NCBI RefSeq assembly: GCF_000445105.1
Contig: NZ_ATDP01000094.1
Coordinates: 1-64,000 of the forward strand
Direction: 5' to 3'
Origin: Sphingobium lactosutens DS20
Lineage (GTDB): Bacteria > Pseudomonadota > Alphaproteobacteria > Sphingomonadales > Sphingomonadaceae
Length of the DNA: 64,000 bases
The notes under the pieces were generated by a model. That model did not search any database and was not told where the DNA came from. It saw nothing but the letters and a program-made list of their open reading frames with translations. The stretch's first letter is position 1. Every line of letters starts with the position of its first letter. The translations under genes and the position numbers were made by a program. Positions 20,469-29,783 of this stretch are shown one piece after another.

Positions 20469-21100
20469 GGAAAATAAGGATGAGGCGCATGTTTCACGCG
20501 AAACCCCATGGCGTCACGGCGGCGCTGGCCGCGGCGTTCCTGCTGTCAGGCTGCGTATCCTTTGGCGGGAAGCCGCCGGAACGGCTGCTGTCGCTGGACG
20601 CCGCGCATAAGGTGCCGGCGGGAACGCCGCGCGTCGCTGGAAATGGGCGGACGCTGATCGTGACCGAGCCGGACGCGCCCAAGACCATCGATACGGTGCG
20701 TGTCCCCGTGCGCACCAGCCCGACGTCGGTGGCCTATGTCACCAAGGTGCAATGGGCCGACACGCCCCGGCATCTATTCCGTCGCCTGCTGGCCGAAACC
20801 ATTTCCGCGACGACCAATCGGGTGGTGCTGGATTCCGGGCAATTTTCCGGCGATGGCGGCCAGCGGCTGACCGGAGAGCTGATCGATTTCGGCATCGACG
20901 AAGCGCAACAGAGCGCGGTCGTCACCTATGATGCGATGCTCATGACGCCCAGTGGCGTGGCGCTGGCGCGGCAGCGGTTTACCGCCAGCACGCCGGTGGG
21001 GGGCAAGATCGACGCCGCCAATGTCGGCGCGCCGCTGAACGCCGCAGCCAATCAGGTGGCGACCGACGTTGCCGCCTGGGTCGCGGCCATGAAGGACTGA
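20465..21100 (+). CDS. ABC-type transport auxiliary lipoprotein (PqiC/DUF330-like)
   Basis: A 211-residue lipoprotein: after a basic N-terminus, FLLSGCVSFGG gives the lipobox with Cys about residue 30. The mature domain matches the ABC-transporter auxiliary component family (PF03886 type, as in PqiC), with VRVPVRTSPTSVAYVTKVQWADTPRHLFRRLL typical of its core. In MCE systems such lipoproteins sit in the outer membrane and receive the lipid path. Its presence, with no MlaA or MlaC gene nearby, makes this operon closer to Pqi/Ttg2-like layouts than to E. coli mla. A degenerate parS-like element lies at its 5' end. Confidence 0.85.
   Translation: MRKIRMRRMFHAKPHGVTAALAAAFLLSGCVSFGGKPPERLLSLDAAHKVPAGTPRVAGNGRTLIVTEPDAPKTIDTVRVPVRTSPTSVAYVTKVQWADTPRHLFRRLLAETISATTNRVVLDSGQFSGDGGQRLTGELIDFGIDEAQQSAVVTYDAMLMTPSGVALARQRFTASTPVGGKIDAANVGAPLNAAANQVATDVAAWVAAMKD
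20490..20505. promoter_or_regulatory. Degenerate parS-like element
   Basis: TGTTTCACGCGAAACC differs from the perfect site at 26125-26140 at two positions, including the central CACGTG (here CACGCG). ParB binding is uncertain and probably weak. Confidence 0.25.
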
Positions 21101-21138
21101 GCGACAGGCGGCGGGAACAGTGCCGCCGTCGCCCCTTT
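21101..21138. terminator. Hairpin between convergent genes, probable terminator
   Basis: Arms 21101-21112 and 21122-21132 form an 11-bp GC-rich stem with one bulged A and a 9-base loop, followed by CCCTTT on the + strand. It directly follows the lipoprotein stop and precedes the pepN stop. The T tract is short, so termination strength is uncertain. Confidence 0.45.
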
Positions 21139-23731
21139 AATCCAGGCTTTTTCGCACCTGTTCCAGCACATCCTTTGACAGGCCCGGCCGGTCGAGGATG
21201 CGACGCAGTTCCGCCTGCATCAGCCCTGCGCGCTCAGGGCCAAAACGCTTCCAGCGGCCGAGCGGCGGCACCAGCCGCGCGGCAGTCTGCGGGTTGATGG
21301 GATCGAGCGCGAGGATGCAGTCGGCGACGAGGCGATAGCCTTTGCCGGACCGGTGATGGAACGCCCACTGGTTGCCCGAAAATGCGCCGTAGAGCGCGCG
21401 GACCCGATTGGGATTGGTGAGGGTGAAGTCCTTGTGCCGGCCCAATTCCTCGATCAGGTCGACGGTACCGGGATGGAAGGCGAACGCCTGGGTCTGGAAC
21501 CATTTGTCGAGCGTGAGGGGATCGGCGCGATAGCGGTTATAGAAAATATCCAGCGCCGCTATTCGCTCGGCGCTTTCACCATTGGCCAGCGTGCCCAGTG
21601 CAGCTTGCCGCTCGGTCATGTTATCGGCCTGGCTGAACTGATCGAAAGCGATTGCCGGGCCATCGGCCGCGCCTGACGCCACCAGATAATGGAGCGCGGC
21701 ATTGCGCAGCTTTCTCGCGCCTTTGGCCGCCGGAGACAGGGAAAAGCCGTTCGCGCGCAGACGGGCGTGGATATCGCGCCAAAGCGGCTCCAGCTCCGCA
21801 CCAATGCGGTGCTGAAGCGCGTCGCGTGCCGCGTGAATTGCGTCGGGATCGACCATGTGCATCTGGTCGCCCAGATAGGCCTCACTCGGCAAGCGGATGG
21901 CCTCCGCCACGAAAGCAGGGTCCAACGTCGAGTCCGTCAGCGTGTGGCGGATGGCGTCTACCACGGCTGCGTCGTCGGCGGACTGGCCGCCGATCCGTCC
22001 CACCAGCACATTGACCATCAATTGCTGCATCGCTTCGTAGCGGGCGAACGGATCATCATCATGCGCCGACAGGAAGGCGAGATCGGCCTGGCTGCGATCG
22101 CTGTCGACGATCACCGGGGCGGAAAAATCGCGATTGATTGACAGCACTGGCGCCGCAGCGAAGTCCGGGAAGGTGAAGCGCTGCTCCGCTTGCGTCAGCT
22201 TCAAAAGTTCGTCGCCATGATGCGTGCCGGTCGCGCGATCGAACAAGGCGACACGCAGGGGGATCGCCATCGGCTGTTTTTCCGGTTGGCCAGGCGTCGG
22301 CGGCACGCTTTGCGTTAGCGCTAGCTCGACCGTGCCGCTGGCTGGATCATGCGCCATCAGCGCCCGCACGCGCGGCGTGCCGGCCTGTTCGTACCAAAGA
22401 CGGAACTGGCCAAGGTCGATGCCGCCGCCATCCTCCATGGCGCGCACAAAATCCTCACAGGTCGCGGCCTGTCCATCATGGCGATCAAAATAGAGGTCGC
22501 AGCCGGCGCGAAACCGCTCCGGGCCGAGCATCAAAGCGATCATACGGATCAGCTCGGCGCCCTTATTATAGATGGTCGCGGTATAGAAGTTGCTGATTTC
22601 CATATAGGACTCGGGCCTGACCGGATGTGCCAGCGGGCCTGAATCCTCGGGAAACTGGCCCGCGCGCAGGATACGCACATCCTCAATCCGCTTGACCGCA
22701 TGGCTGCCCATATCGGCCGAGAAATTCTGGTCACGAAAGACGGTGAAGCCTTCCTTCAGCGACAGCTGGAACCAGTCGCGGCAGGTTACGCGATTGCCCG
22801 ACCAATTGTGGAAATATTCGTGCGCCACGACCCCCTCGACACCGTCATAATCAATGTCGGTCGCCGTGTCGGGATCAGCCAATATGTAGCGCGAATTGAA
22901 GATGTTAAGCCCCTTATTCTCCATCGCGCCGAAGTTGAAATCCGCGACCGCAACAATGTTGAATACGTCGAGGTCATATTCGCGACCATAGACCCGCTCG
23001 TCCCAGGCCATGCTGTTTTTGAGCGCCTGCATGGCATGGGCGGTGCGGGGAAGATCCGCCTCCTTCACCCAGATGCCCAATTGAACCTCTCGTCCGCTCA
23101 TGGTCACGAAGCGGTCGGCATTGCAGGCCAGGTCGCCAGCCACCAGGGCGAAAAGATAGCAGGGCTTGGGATAAGGGTCGTTCCAGACGGCCCAATGCCG
23201 GCCATTGTCGCCTTCCCCCTGTTCGACCGGGTCGCCATTGGCCAAAAGTATCGGGAAGCGCGCTTTGGCCGCGCTCATATGGACGCTGTAACGAGACAGG
23301 ATATCAGGACGGTCGGGGAAGAAGGTGATCCGGCGAAAACCCTCCGCCTCGCATTGGGTGCAGAGTAATCCGCCACTGGCATAGAGGCCCATCAGCTTGC
23401 TGTTTCGCTCGGGCGCCAGTTCTACCAGCGTTTCGACCTGATGCGCGTCATTCGGCAAGGTGAGGATCAGCGCGCCGGCTTCCAAATGCCATTCGGCCTG
23501 GTCAAGCACGCGGCCGTCGACGCGGACCTCCAAGGGCACCAATCCATCACCGTCCAGACGAAGTGGCCGATCATGTTGGCCGTTGCGCGTTACGGACAGG
23601 GTGGCGCGCACGGTCGTCAGCGCAGCGTCCAGTTCGAACCGAAGTGCGATGTCGGGCACGAGCCAGTCAGGGGCGCGGTAATCGGAACGGCGAATGACGG
23701 CGGGAGAGGCGGTGGAAGCGTGAATGTCCAT
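21137..23731 (-). CDS. pepN: Aminopeptidase N (cytosolic M1 peptidase)
   Basis: This 864-residue enzyme matches bacterial PepN over its whole length, from IRRSDYRAPDWLVPDI at the N-terminus to LRRILDRPGLSKDVLEQV at the end. The GAMEN motif is FGAMENKGLNIFNS and the zinc site is HEYFHNWSGNRVTCRDWFQLSLKEGFTVFRD. There is no signal peptide, in contrast to the M1 enzyme at 1368-4019. It trims N-terminal residues from cytosolic peptides during protein turnover. A GTG two codons upstream (23737) is an alternative start, and neither has a strong ribosome binding site. Confidence 0.96.
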   Translation of the reverse strand: MDIHASTASPAVIRRSDYRAPDWLVPDIALRFELDAALTTVRATLSVTRNGQHDRPLRLDGDGLVPLEVRVDGRVLDQAEWHLEAGALILTLPNDAHQVETLVELAPERNSKLMGLYASGGLLCTQCEAEGFRRITFFPDRPDILSRYSVHMSAAKARFPILLANGDPVEQGEGDNGRHWAVWNDPYPKPCYLFALVAGDLACNADRFVTMSGREVQLGIWVKEADLPRTAHAMQALKNSMAWDERVYGREYDLDVFNIVAVADFNFGAMENKGLNIFNSRYILADPDTATDIDYDGVEGVVAHEYFHNWSGNRVTCRDWFQLSLKEGFTVFRDQNFSADMGSHAVKRIEDVRILRAGQFPEDSGPLAHPVRPESYMEISNFYTATIYNKGAELIRMIALMLGPERFRAGCDLYFDRHDGQAATCEDFVRAMEDGGGIDLGQFRLWYEQAGTPRVRALMAHDPASGTVELALTQSVPPTPGQPEKQPMAIPLRVALFDRATGTHHGDELLKLTQAEQRFTFPDFAAAPVLSINRDFSAPVIVDSDRSQADLAFLSAHDDDPFARYEAMQQLMVNVLVGRIGGQSADDAAVVDAIRHTLTDSTLDPAFVAEAIRLPSEAYLGDQMHMVDPDAIHAARDALQHRIGAELEPLWRDIHARLRANGFSLSPAAKGARKLRNAALHYLVASGAADGPAIAFDQFSQADNMTERQAALGTLANGESAERIAALDIFYNRYRADPLTLDKWFQTQAFAFHPGTVDLIEELGRHKDFTLTNPNRVRALYGAFSGNQWAFHHRSGKGYRLVADCILALDPINPQTAARLVPPLGRWKRFGPERAGLMQAELRRILDRPGLSKDVLEQVRKSLD

Positions 23732-23834
23732 CGCCACAACCTAGGGATCGGATCGGAAAAAGCCAGCACTTCGAAGCAACGATCGACGCATGATCGGGCA
23801 GTTGGCGCTTATTGAAGCCACCGAAAAAAGCGGT

Positions 23835-24764
23835 CTAGATGCGCTCGCCTGAAAGCCGCTGGCACAGCATGTCGAGCTGATCGAGGTTGGAGTAGCGCAT
23901 CGACAATGTGCCACCGGTGGCGGCGCCACCATGCGCGATTTCCACCTTCAATCCCAGAATATCCGCCAGATGCTGCTCCAGAGCCGCGATGTCGGGGTCC
24001 TTGTCCCTGCTATCGACTCGTGATGATCGGTTTGAGGGGACCTCGCCACCCGTCTTCGCGCGGCGAACCAGCTGCTCCGTATCGCGAACGGACAGGCCTT
24101 TTTCTTCAACCTGGGCCGCCAGTCTCTCGCAATCGGGGGCACCGATCAGCGCACGGGCATGGCCCATGCTGATCTTGTTATGCACGACCTGCTGCTGCAC
24201 CGACTGTGGCAGGTCAAGCAGGCGCATGAGATTGGCGACATGACTGCGAGACTTGCCAACGATGCGCCCGAGCGCTTCCTGGCTGTGATGAAATTCCGCG
24301 ATCAGCTTGCGATAGGCTTCCGCCTCTTCGATGGGGTTGAGGTCTTCCCGTTGAATATTTTCGATTAGCGCTATTTCGAGCGTTTCCTGCTCGTCAAAGT
24401 CGCGCACAATGGCAGGGATCCGATGCAATTGTGCCCGCTGCGACGCGCGCCAGCGTCGTTCACCGGCGATGATCTGGAAACCGCCACCATGGGGACGGAC
24501 GATGATCGGCTGAATCACCCCGCGCTTGGCGATGCTGTCCGCTAATTCCTGCAGGGCGCCATCGTCGAAATGACGGCGCGGCTGTTCGGGATGGGGATGG
24601 ATCAGCGCGACTTCGATGCTCTGCACCGCCTTCCCATTGACCTGCGGCGCGGACGAGGCGACTGGCTCTTCGCGCGAGACGTCCCCCAGCAGGGCAGACA
24701 GGCCCCGCCCAAGACCTTGGGGTCGCTTGGCTGTTTTCGGCTTCTCCGTCATATCTTCGCTCAA
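23835..24764 (-). CDS. parB: Chromosome-partitioning protein ParB (CTPase), TTG start
   Basis: ParB loads onto parS and slides as a CTP-dependent clamp, forming the centromere complex moved by ParA. The 309-residue chain has the N-terminal [11 protein letters not shown] motif, the CTP/ParB box GERRWRAS with [20 protein letters not shown], a helix-turn-helix region ([19 protein letters not shown]) and a C-terminal dimerisation domain after about residue 255. The first ATG is at 24752, 19 bases from the nearest Shine-Dalgarno. A TTG at 24762-24764, overlapping the parA TGA as TTGA, sits exactly 7 bases after AGGAGG, so I prefer it; it adds four residues (M)SED. The parAB pair lies downstream of rsmG. 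Confidence 0.95.
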   Translation of the reverse strand: MSEDMTEKPKTAKRPQGLGRGLSALLGDVSREEPVASSAPQVNGKAVQSIEVALIHPHPEQPRRHFDDGALQELADSIAKRGVIQPIIVRPHGGGFQIIAGERRWRASQRAQLHRIPAIVRDFDEQETLEIALIENIQREDLNPIEEAEAYRKLIAEFHHSQEALGRIVGKSRSHVANLMRLLDLPQSVQQQVVHNKISMGHARALIGAPDCERLAAQVEEKGLSVRDTEQLVRRAKTGGEVPSNRSSRVDSRDKDPDIAALEQHLADILGLKVEIAHGGAATGGTLSMRYSNLDQLDMLCQRLSGERI

Positions 24765-25543
24765 GCGGCAACCTCCTCCTGGGGCAAGCGCGCGATCAAC
24801 TCGCGCGCCAAGCGCATATAGGCTTCCGACCCGGAGCACCGAAAGTCGTAGATCAGCGCAGGAACGCCATGGCTCGGCGCTTCGGAAAGCCGGACATTGC
24901 GCGGTATCACGGTGGAAAAGACCAGATCGCCCAGACAAGCGCGCACGTCATCCGCCACCTGATCCGTCAAGCGATTGCGACGGTCATACATGGTCAAGGC
25001 GACGCCCATGATCGACAGGCCGGGGTTGAAGCGGCCGCGAATGCGCTCCACTGTTTGCAGCAATTGCGACAGGCCTTCGAGCGCAAAGAATTCGCATTGC
25101 AGCGGCACGAGCAGCGATTGCGCCGCCACCATCGCGTTGATGGTCAACAAGCCCAGCGAGGGAGGACAGTCGATGAGGCAGATATCCCAGCGCCCAGGTT
25201 GCGCTTCCGACAAGACGCGCTCCAGCCGATGGGTGCGCTCCTCATATTCAATCAGTTCAATTTCTGCCCCCGACAGATCCTGCGTTGCGGGCACCAAGTC
25301 GAGCTTGGGCACGCGCGTGATCACTATGCTGTCGTCAAGCGCGCAATTGCCGACCAGCAGATCATAGCTTGATCGTTCGCGCGCGGCTTGGTCGACCCCC
25401 AGCCCAGTTGATGCATTGCCCTGAGGATCCAGATCGACCAGCAAGACGCGCAGTCCTGTCGCAGCCAAACCCGTCGCAAGATTGATGGCCGTGGTCGTTT
25501 TTCCGACCCCGCCCTTTTGATTGGCGATAGCGATGCGGATCAT
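24761..25543 (-). CDS. parA: Chromosome-partitioning ATPase ParA (Soj type)
   Basis: ParA is a deviant-Walker ATPase that dimerises on DNA with ATP and pulls the ParB-parS complex. The 260-residue protein starts [23 protein letters not shown], with the deviant Walker A lysine (KGGVGKTT), and has [17 protein letters not shown], Walker [15 protein letters not shown] and the later [13 protein letters not shown] helix. No N-terminal helix-turn-helix is present, as is usual for chromosomal ParA. Its ATG overlaps the rsmG stop (ATGA), and its own stop overlaps the parB start. Confidence 0.97.
   Translation of the reverse strand: MIRIAIANQKGGVGKTTTAINLATGLAATGLRVLLVDLDPQGNASTGLGVDQAARERSSYDLLVGNCALDDSIVITRVPKLDLVPATQDLSGAEIELIEYEERTHRLERVLSEAQPGRWDICLIDCPPSLGLLTINAMVAAQSLLVPLQCEFFALEGLSQLLQTVERIRGRFNPGLSIMGVALTMYDRRNRLTDQVADDVRACLGDLVFSTVIPRNVRLSEAPSHGVPALIYDFRCSGSEAYMRLARELIARLPQEEVAA
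24762..24780 (-). promoter_or_regulatory. Shine-Dalgarno and TTG start of parB inside the parA 3' end
   Basis: On the minus strand AGGAGGAGG (24780-24772) is followed by a 7-base spacer and TTG (24764-24762), whose last two bases join the parA stop. Spacing is ideal for the TTG and poor for the downstream ATG at 24752. This decides the parB start and implies parA-parB translational coupling. Confidence 0.7.
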
Positions 25544-26184
25544 GAACGACCTTTCTTCTTGCCGGCGGGTGCGACATTCCGGGCGACGATGATGGCGCTA
25601 TCCGCATCCGTCACGCTCGGTTCCACGTGGAACACACCTTGCCATGATGCGCGCGCGGCCTCCAGTTCATTCTTTGCGCTTCGTCCCTTTGGGAGCACCC
25701 ACAAGCTGTCAGTGTTGGAGAGATGGAGTGCTGATCCGATCAATTTTGGCAAGGGAGCATAGGCCCGCGCGCTGATAACTGCGGCATTCATCGCAGGCGC
25801 TGCCTCAACACGCCCGCCGAAAACCTGTGCGTTGCGAAGCCCGAGATCGGCGATGACGTCTTTCAGAAAGTCGATCCGCTTCCGACGGGTTTCGATCATC
25901 AATAACGGTCGATCAGAAAGCGTCGCAATGACGATGCCCGGCAGGCCTGCGCCAGCGCCAAGGTCGACCCAGAGTCCCGAACTCGCGTTACTAGTTAGAC
26001 CCAGCAGCTGCGCCGAATCCACGATATGCCTAGTCCAGATATGGGGCCGCGTGGATTGCGCAATCAGGTTTTGCTCATCCATCGCTGACAGAAGTATCGC
26101 TACGTAGCGTTCGAGGCACTTCCATGTTTCACGTGAAACATTGAAATGAGCATCAATCCAGGCCTTGGCGTCTTCCTCGGTCAC
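25540..26184 (-). CDS. rsmG: 16S rRNA (guanine527-N7)-methyltransferase RsmG
   Basis: RsmG (GidB) makes m7G527 of 16S rRNA using S-adenosylmethionine, and loss gives low-level streptomycin resistance in several bacteria. The 214-residue protein has the RsmG opening ([32 protein letters not shown]) and the SAM-binding motif [18 protein letters not shown]. It starts with GTG, overlapping the mnmG stop as GTGA, and its stop overlaps parA. Two parS-type palindromes lie within this coding sequence, at 25619-25634 and 26125-26140. Confidence 0.96.
   Translation of the reverse strand: MTEEDAKAWIDAHFNVSRETWKCLERYVAILLSAMDEQNLIAQSTRPHIWTRHIVDSAQLLGLTSNASSGLWVDLGAGAGLPGIVIATLSDRPLLMIETRRKRIDFLKDVIADLGLRNAQVFGGRVEAAPAMNAAVISARAYAPLPKLIGSALHLSNTDSLWVLPKGRSAKNELEAARASWQGVFHVEPSVTDADSAIIVARNVAPAGKKKGRS
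25619..25634. promoter_or_regulatory. parS site (one end-base deviation)
   Basis: GGTTCCACGTGGAACA. Bases 25620-25633 form the perfect palindrome GTTCCACGTGGAAC. Only the outermost first base departs from TGTTNCACGTGNAACA. It is inside the rsmG 3' region, about 0.9 kb from the parB start. Confidence 0.82.
26125..26140. promoter_or_regulatory. Perfect 16-bp parS site
   Basis: TGTTTCACGTGAAACA is a perfect palindrome identical to the conserved bacterial parS sequence bound by ParB/Spo0J. It encodes the NVSRET region near the RsmG N-terminus, so it is kept within a protein-coding sequence. Confidence 0.93.
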
Positions 26185-28031
26185 GCGGCGGCTCGGCGGG
26201 CATGAACAAGAATGGCGGCCAGCGCTGCGGGTGTAATCCCACGAATACGGCCGGCAGCGGCTAGCGTGTCGGGCCGCGCTGCTTCCAGTCGCTCTATCAT
26301 TTCGTTGGACAGGCCGCCGACGCCCCGGAAGTCGAAATCCGCGGCGATATGGACTCGTTCGTCCCGGCGTAGGGCTGCCACTTCCGCTTCCTGTCGTTCG
26401 AGATAAGGCGCGTAATGCGCATCCTCGAGCAGCTCGTCGGTCACATCCTGCGGAGCCTTGTCCAGCACTGGCGCAAGAGATGTGAGCAGGCTGCGCGAGA
26501 CTTCAGGAAAACGTGCCCACTCCCATAGGGTGCGACGCGCACCATCCTGTCGAACGGAAGCCCCTGCCCGCGCTATCTCCGTCGAAGTCATCGACCGTGA
26601 CAAAGCGGCTTCAATATCGGAACGCCAATGCCTTCGCTGATCCAGTCGGCGTGCCCGATCTGGCCCGACGATCCCATGCTCCAGCCCCACAGGACCCAGC
26701 CTCGTCTCCGCATTGTCAGCCCGCAAGCGCAGGCGATATTCTGCCCGAGCGGTAAGCATACGATAGGGTTCGGTGACGCCCTGCAACACCAAGTCGTCGA
26801 CCATCACGCCAATATAGGAACTTGCGCGGTCCAAAATCATCGGCGACTGCGACAAGGCATGCGCCGCAGCGTTTACGCCAGCCACCAGCCCCTGCGCCGC
26901 CGCTTCCTCATATCCCGTCGTGCCGTTAATCTGACCGGCACAGAAAAGTCCGGGGAGAGCACGCAATTCCAGACTGCTGGTCAGCGCGCGCGGGTCGACA
27001 TGATCATATTCGACGGCATAGCCCGCCACCACGATTTCCGCCTGCTCCAATCCGGTCATCGTCCGGATCATGGCACGCTGCACATCTTCCGGGAGGGATG
27101 TCGAAATGCCATTGGGATAGACCAAGGGGCTGTCCAACCCTTCGGGTTCCAGAAATATCTGGTGCCCGTCGCGATCTCCGAAGCGCAGAACTTTGTCCTC
27201 GATCGATGGGCAATAGCGCGGCCCCCGCCCCTCGATCGCGCCGCTGAACAAAGGCGATCGCCCAAGCCCATCGCGAATGATCTGGTGGGTACGATCATTC
27301 GTTCGCGTGATGGCGCAGGCGAGTTGTGGCAGGATGCGAGCCGGCGTGACAGGGGACATCGTCCAGGTCCCATCATCGGACGGCTGCGTTTCCAATCGCG
27401 CCCAGTCAATCGTTCGGCCATCGATCCGTGGCGGCGTACCCGTCTTCAACCGCGCGATCGGCAAGTCCAGTTCGCGCAACTGCTGCCCCAAGCGGGTCGC
27501 GGCGCGTTCACCGATCCGCCCGCCCGTATTTTGGGCATCGCCACAGAAAAGCTTACCACCCAGAAATGTGCCGGTTGCCAGAACGACGGCACTTGCCTCC
27601 AGCGTTTGGCCATCGCTCAGGCGGATGCCAGAGGTTTGGCCTTGGTCGAGAAGCAGTTCATGCGCCTCGCCCTCAACGATGGTTAGTCCGACTTGCTGGT
27701 CAAGCAGTCCATGTATGGCGGCACGATAGCGACTGCGGTCGGCCTGAACTCTCGGTCCCTGCACCGCCGCGCCCTTGCTGCTATTCAGCATACGATGGTG
27801 AATGGCTGCCGCGTCGGCAGCTCGCCCCATCAGACCGTCCAGTGCGTCCACCTCGCGAACAAGGTGCCCCTTGCCCAGACCGCCAATGGCTGGATTGCAG
27901 GACATGGCGCCGACCGTGTTACGATCGAACGTCAGCAGGGCGACCTTTGCACCCTTGCGCGCAGCAGCAGCAGCGGCTTCGCAGCCGGCGTGGCCGCCCC
28001 CGACCACGATCACATCATAACGAACAGGCAT
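26181..28031 (-). CDS. mnmG: tRNA uridine-5-carboxymethylaminomethyl modification enzyme MnmG
   Basis: MnmG (GidA) with MnmE forms cmnm5U34 in certain tRNAs, using FAD, NADH and methylene-THF. The 616-residue protein opens with [24 protein letters not shown] (FAD Rossmann) and [24 protein letters not shown]. It retains [21 protein letters not shown] and the [17 protein letters not shown] signature of the family, plus the helical C-terminal domain that contacts MnmE and tRNA. It follows mnmE after 59 bases that hold a parS site and overlaps rsmG by 4 bp. Confidence 0.97.
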   Translation of the reverse strand: MPVRYDVIVVGGGHAGCEAAAAAARKGAKVALLTFDRNTVGAMSCNPAIGGLGKGHLVREVDALDGLMGRAADAAAIHHRMLNSSKGAAVQGPRVQADRSRYRAAIHGLLDQQVGLTIVEGEAHELLLDQGQTSGIRLSDGQTLEASAVVLATGTFLGGKLFCGDAQNTGGRIGERAATRLGQQLRELDLPIARLKTGTPPRIDGRTIDWARLETQPSDDGTWTMSPVTPARILPQLACAITRTNDRTHQIIRDGLGRSPLFSGAIEGRGPRYCPSIEDKVLRFGDRDGHQIFLEPEGLDSPLVYPNGISTSLPEDVQRAMIRTMTGLEQAEIVVAGYAVEYDHVDPRALTSSLELRALPGLFCAGQINGTTGYEEAAAQGLVAGVNAAAHALSQSPMILDRASSYIGVMVDDLVLQGVTEPYRMLTARAEYRLRLRADNAETRLGPVGLEHGIVGPDRARRLDQRRHWRSDIEAALSRSMTSTEIARAGASVRQDGARRTLWEWARFPEVSRSLLTSLAPVLDKAPQDVTDELLEDAHYAPYLERQEAEVAALRRDERVHIAADFDFRGVGGLSNEMIERLEAARPDTLAAAGRIRGITPAALAAILVHARRAAA

Positions 28032-28070
28032 GATGCGCCTTTAACAGATTTGGGCTGTCGCGGTCAAAAG

Positions 28071-28086
28071 CGTTCCACGTGGAACA
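28071..28086. promoter_or_regulatory. parS site (one end-base deviation), intergenic
   Basis: CGTTCCACGTGGAACA contains the perfect 14-bp palindrome GTTCCACGTGGAAC (28072-28085). Only the first outer base differs from consensus. It occupies the 59-base gap between the mnmE stop and the mnmG start. Confidence 0.85.
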
Positions 28087-28090
28087 ATGC

Positions 28091-29383
28091 TTATTTGCCG
28101 ATGCAGAAACCGGAAAACAGGTGATCGAGCATATCTTCCGTGCTCGCCTGCCCTGTCAGTTCGTCCAGCCTTGATCGTGCGAGGCGCAGTTCCTCGGCGA
28201 TGAACAGCACATCGTACTGCTCCCTCGCAGCCTTGATGTGATCCGACAGTTGCGCGACAAGTATCCGTTGACGCCGATGCAGGGCGTAGTCGCCTTCGCG
28301 CGGCAACAGCGCCGACGCCCGTTCCGACAATGCCGCCAAGAGCGCAGACATGCCCTCCCCCGTATGCGCAGACACCGGCAAGCCGGGCCGGTCCCGACCA
28401 AGCCTGTCGCTTTGCGCAGCTACCAAGATGGCGTCAGTGCGCGGCATCGCGTCCGCCTCGCCCAGCCATAAAATGATGTCCGCCGCCTCCATTGCCGTGC
28501 GTGCCCGATCAATACCCACAGCCTCAATCTCATCGCCAGCATCGTCACGCAGTCCTGCCGTATCAGTGAACACATAGGCGATGCCATTGATGGCAGCAGG
28601 CACCTCGATCCGGTCCCGGGTCGTTCCAGCGATAGCGGACACAATCGCCGCATCCCGCCCAACCAGTGCGTTAAGAAGGGTCGATTTGCCCGCATTGGGC
28701 GGCCCGGCCAATATGACGCGGACGCCATCGCGCAGGCGTTCCGCGGACGGAGCGGCGAGCATCGATCCGATGTCTGTCGCCAACCCGGCCAGTCGCGTGC
28801 CGATCTCATTCTCTATCCCCGCGTCGGGCACGTCATCTTCGTCGGAAAAATCCAGAGCTGCTTCAGCCATGGCGGACAGCGCAAGCAGCCGTTCACGCCA
28901 CGCGTCGATCCGTCTGGAGAAATGCCCCTCCGCCATGGACAGGGCGGCGCGGCGCTGGTTCTGCGTTTCAGCGGCCAGAAGGTCCGACAGCCCTTCCACC
29001 GCGTTCAGGTCCATGCGCCCATGCTCAAAGGCCCGACGCGTAAATTCGCCGGCGTCGGCGCGGCGAAGGCCGGGCATGGCAGCCAGAGCCCCCTCAAGCG
29101 CGGCAATGACGGCCCTGCCCCCATGGCAATGGATTTCTGCCATATCTTCGCCCGTCACCGTTCCCGGACCCGGCAGCCACAGGATGAGCGCGCGGTCGAG
29201 GGCTGCACCGTCAGCGGGATCACGCAGGAGAGCCAGGCTCGCCATTCGGGGGGGTGGCAACCGGTTCGCCAGCGTCCGGATCGCGCCGCCGGCCTGCGGC
29301 CCGCTGATGCGCAGCACCGCTATGCCTGCAGGCGGTGGCCCGCTGGACAGGGCGAAGATCGTATCCTGCAACGGGCCGGTCAC
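28091..29383 (-). CDS. mnmE: tRNA modification GTPase MnmE
   Basis: MnmE (TrmE) is the GTPase partner of MnmG. The 430-residue chain has an N-terminal folate-binding domain (ALSSGPPPAGIAVLRISGP, GEDMAEIHCHGGRAV), a central helical domain, and a G domain with G1 GPPNAGKSTLLNALVGRDAAIVS, G2/G3 GTTRDRIEV and DTAGLRD. It ends with the catalytic FCIGK motif at the extreme C-terminus. The start is a GTG at 29383, one base after the stop of the DUF6489 gene. Confidence 0.96.
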   Translation of the reverse strand: MTGPLQDTIFALSSGPPPAGIAVLRISGPQAGGAIRTLANRLPPPRMASLALLRDPADGAALDRALILWLPGPGTVTGEDMAEIHCHGGRAVIAALEGALAAMPGLRRADAGEFTRRAFEHGRMDLNAVEGLSDLLAAETQNQRRAALSMAEGHFSRRIDAWRERLLALSAMAEAALDFSDEDDVPDAGIENEIGTRLAGLATDIGSMLAAPSAERLRDGVRVILAGPPNAGKSTLLNALVGRDAAIVSAIAGTTRDRIEVPAAINGIAYVFTDTAGLRDDAGDEIEAVGIDRARTAMEAADIILWLGEADAMPRTDAILVAAQSDRLGRDRPGLPVSAHTGEGMSALLAALSERASALLPREGDYALHRRQRILVAQLSDHIKAAREQYDVLFIAEELRLARSRLDELTGQASTEDMLDHLFSGFCIGK

Positions 29384-29384
29384 A

Positions 29385-29639
29385 CTATTTCACGTCGTCC
29401 TTGCCGCCCCCCATGCCGGCCAAACCGACATTCATCATTTGCTGGAATAGCCGCATGCCAGCATCCCCCATGGGCGAGAAGCTTTTGAACAAGGTTTCCA
29501 TCTGCTCGGCGCTGCCAATGCCGTCAAAACTATCCAGCATCGTGCGAATATATTTGTCATGGATCGGACTGACGTCGGGCAACCCCAAAAACGCGCGCGC
29601 CTCGGCCGGAGTGCAGTCCACGTCGACGGTAACTTTCAT
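29385..29639 (-). CDS. DUF6489 family small protein
   Basis: An 84-residue protein starting MKVTVDVDCTPAEARAFLGLPDV, then IHDKYIRTMLDSFDGI and a Met/Gly-rich end (MGDAGMRLFQQMMNVGLAGMGGG). This is the DUF6489 family, found next to mnmE in alphaproteobacteria. The N-terminal part resembles domains of polyhydroxyalkanoate or granule-associated small proteins in layout only, and no function is known. It heads the run DUF6489-mnmE-mnmG-rsmG-parA-parB. Confidence 0.8.
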   Translation of the reverse strand: MKVTVDVDCTPAEARAFLGLPDVSPIHDKYIRTMLDSFDGIGSAEQMETLFKSFSPMGDAGMRLFQQMMNVGLAGMGGGKDDVK

Positions 29640-29783
29640 GTCCCTGCCCTTTCCGGCGGATGATGAGCCTCTGATCTGTCATGCGACAGATAGCGCAGAA
29701 AGGCTAATTTTTAAGTGGCCCTCATGCTTGTGTCAGTGTGCGGCAGGGCCAATATGCGGGCAGGATTTGCTGCGGAAAGGATC

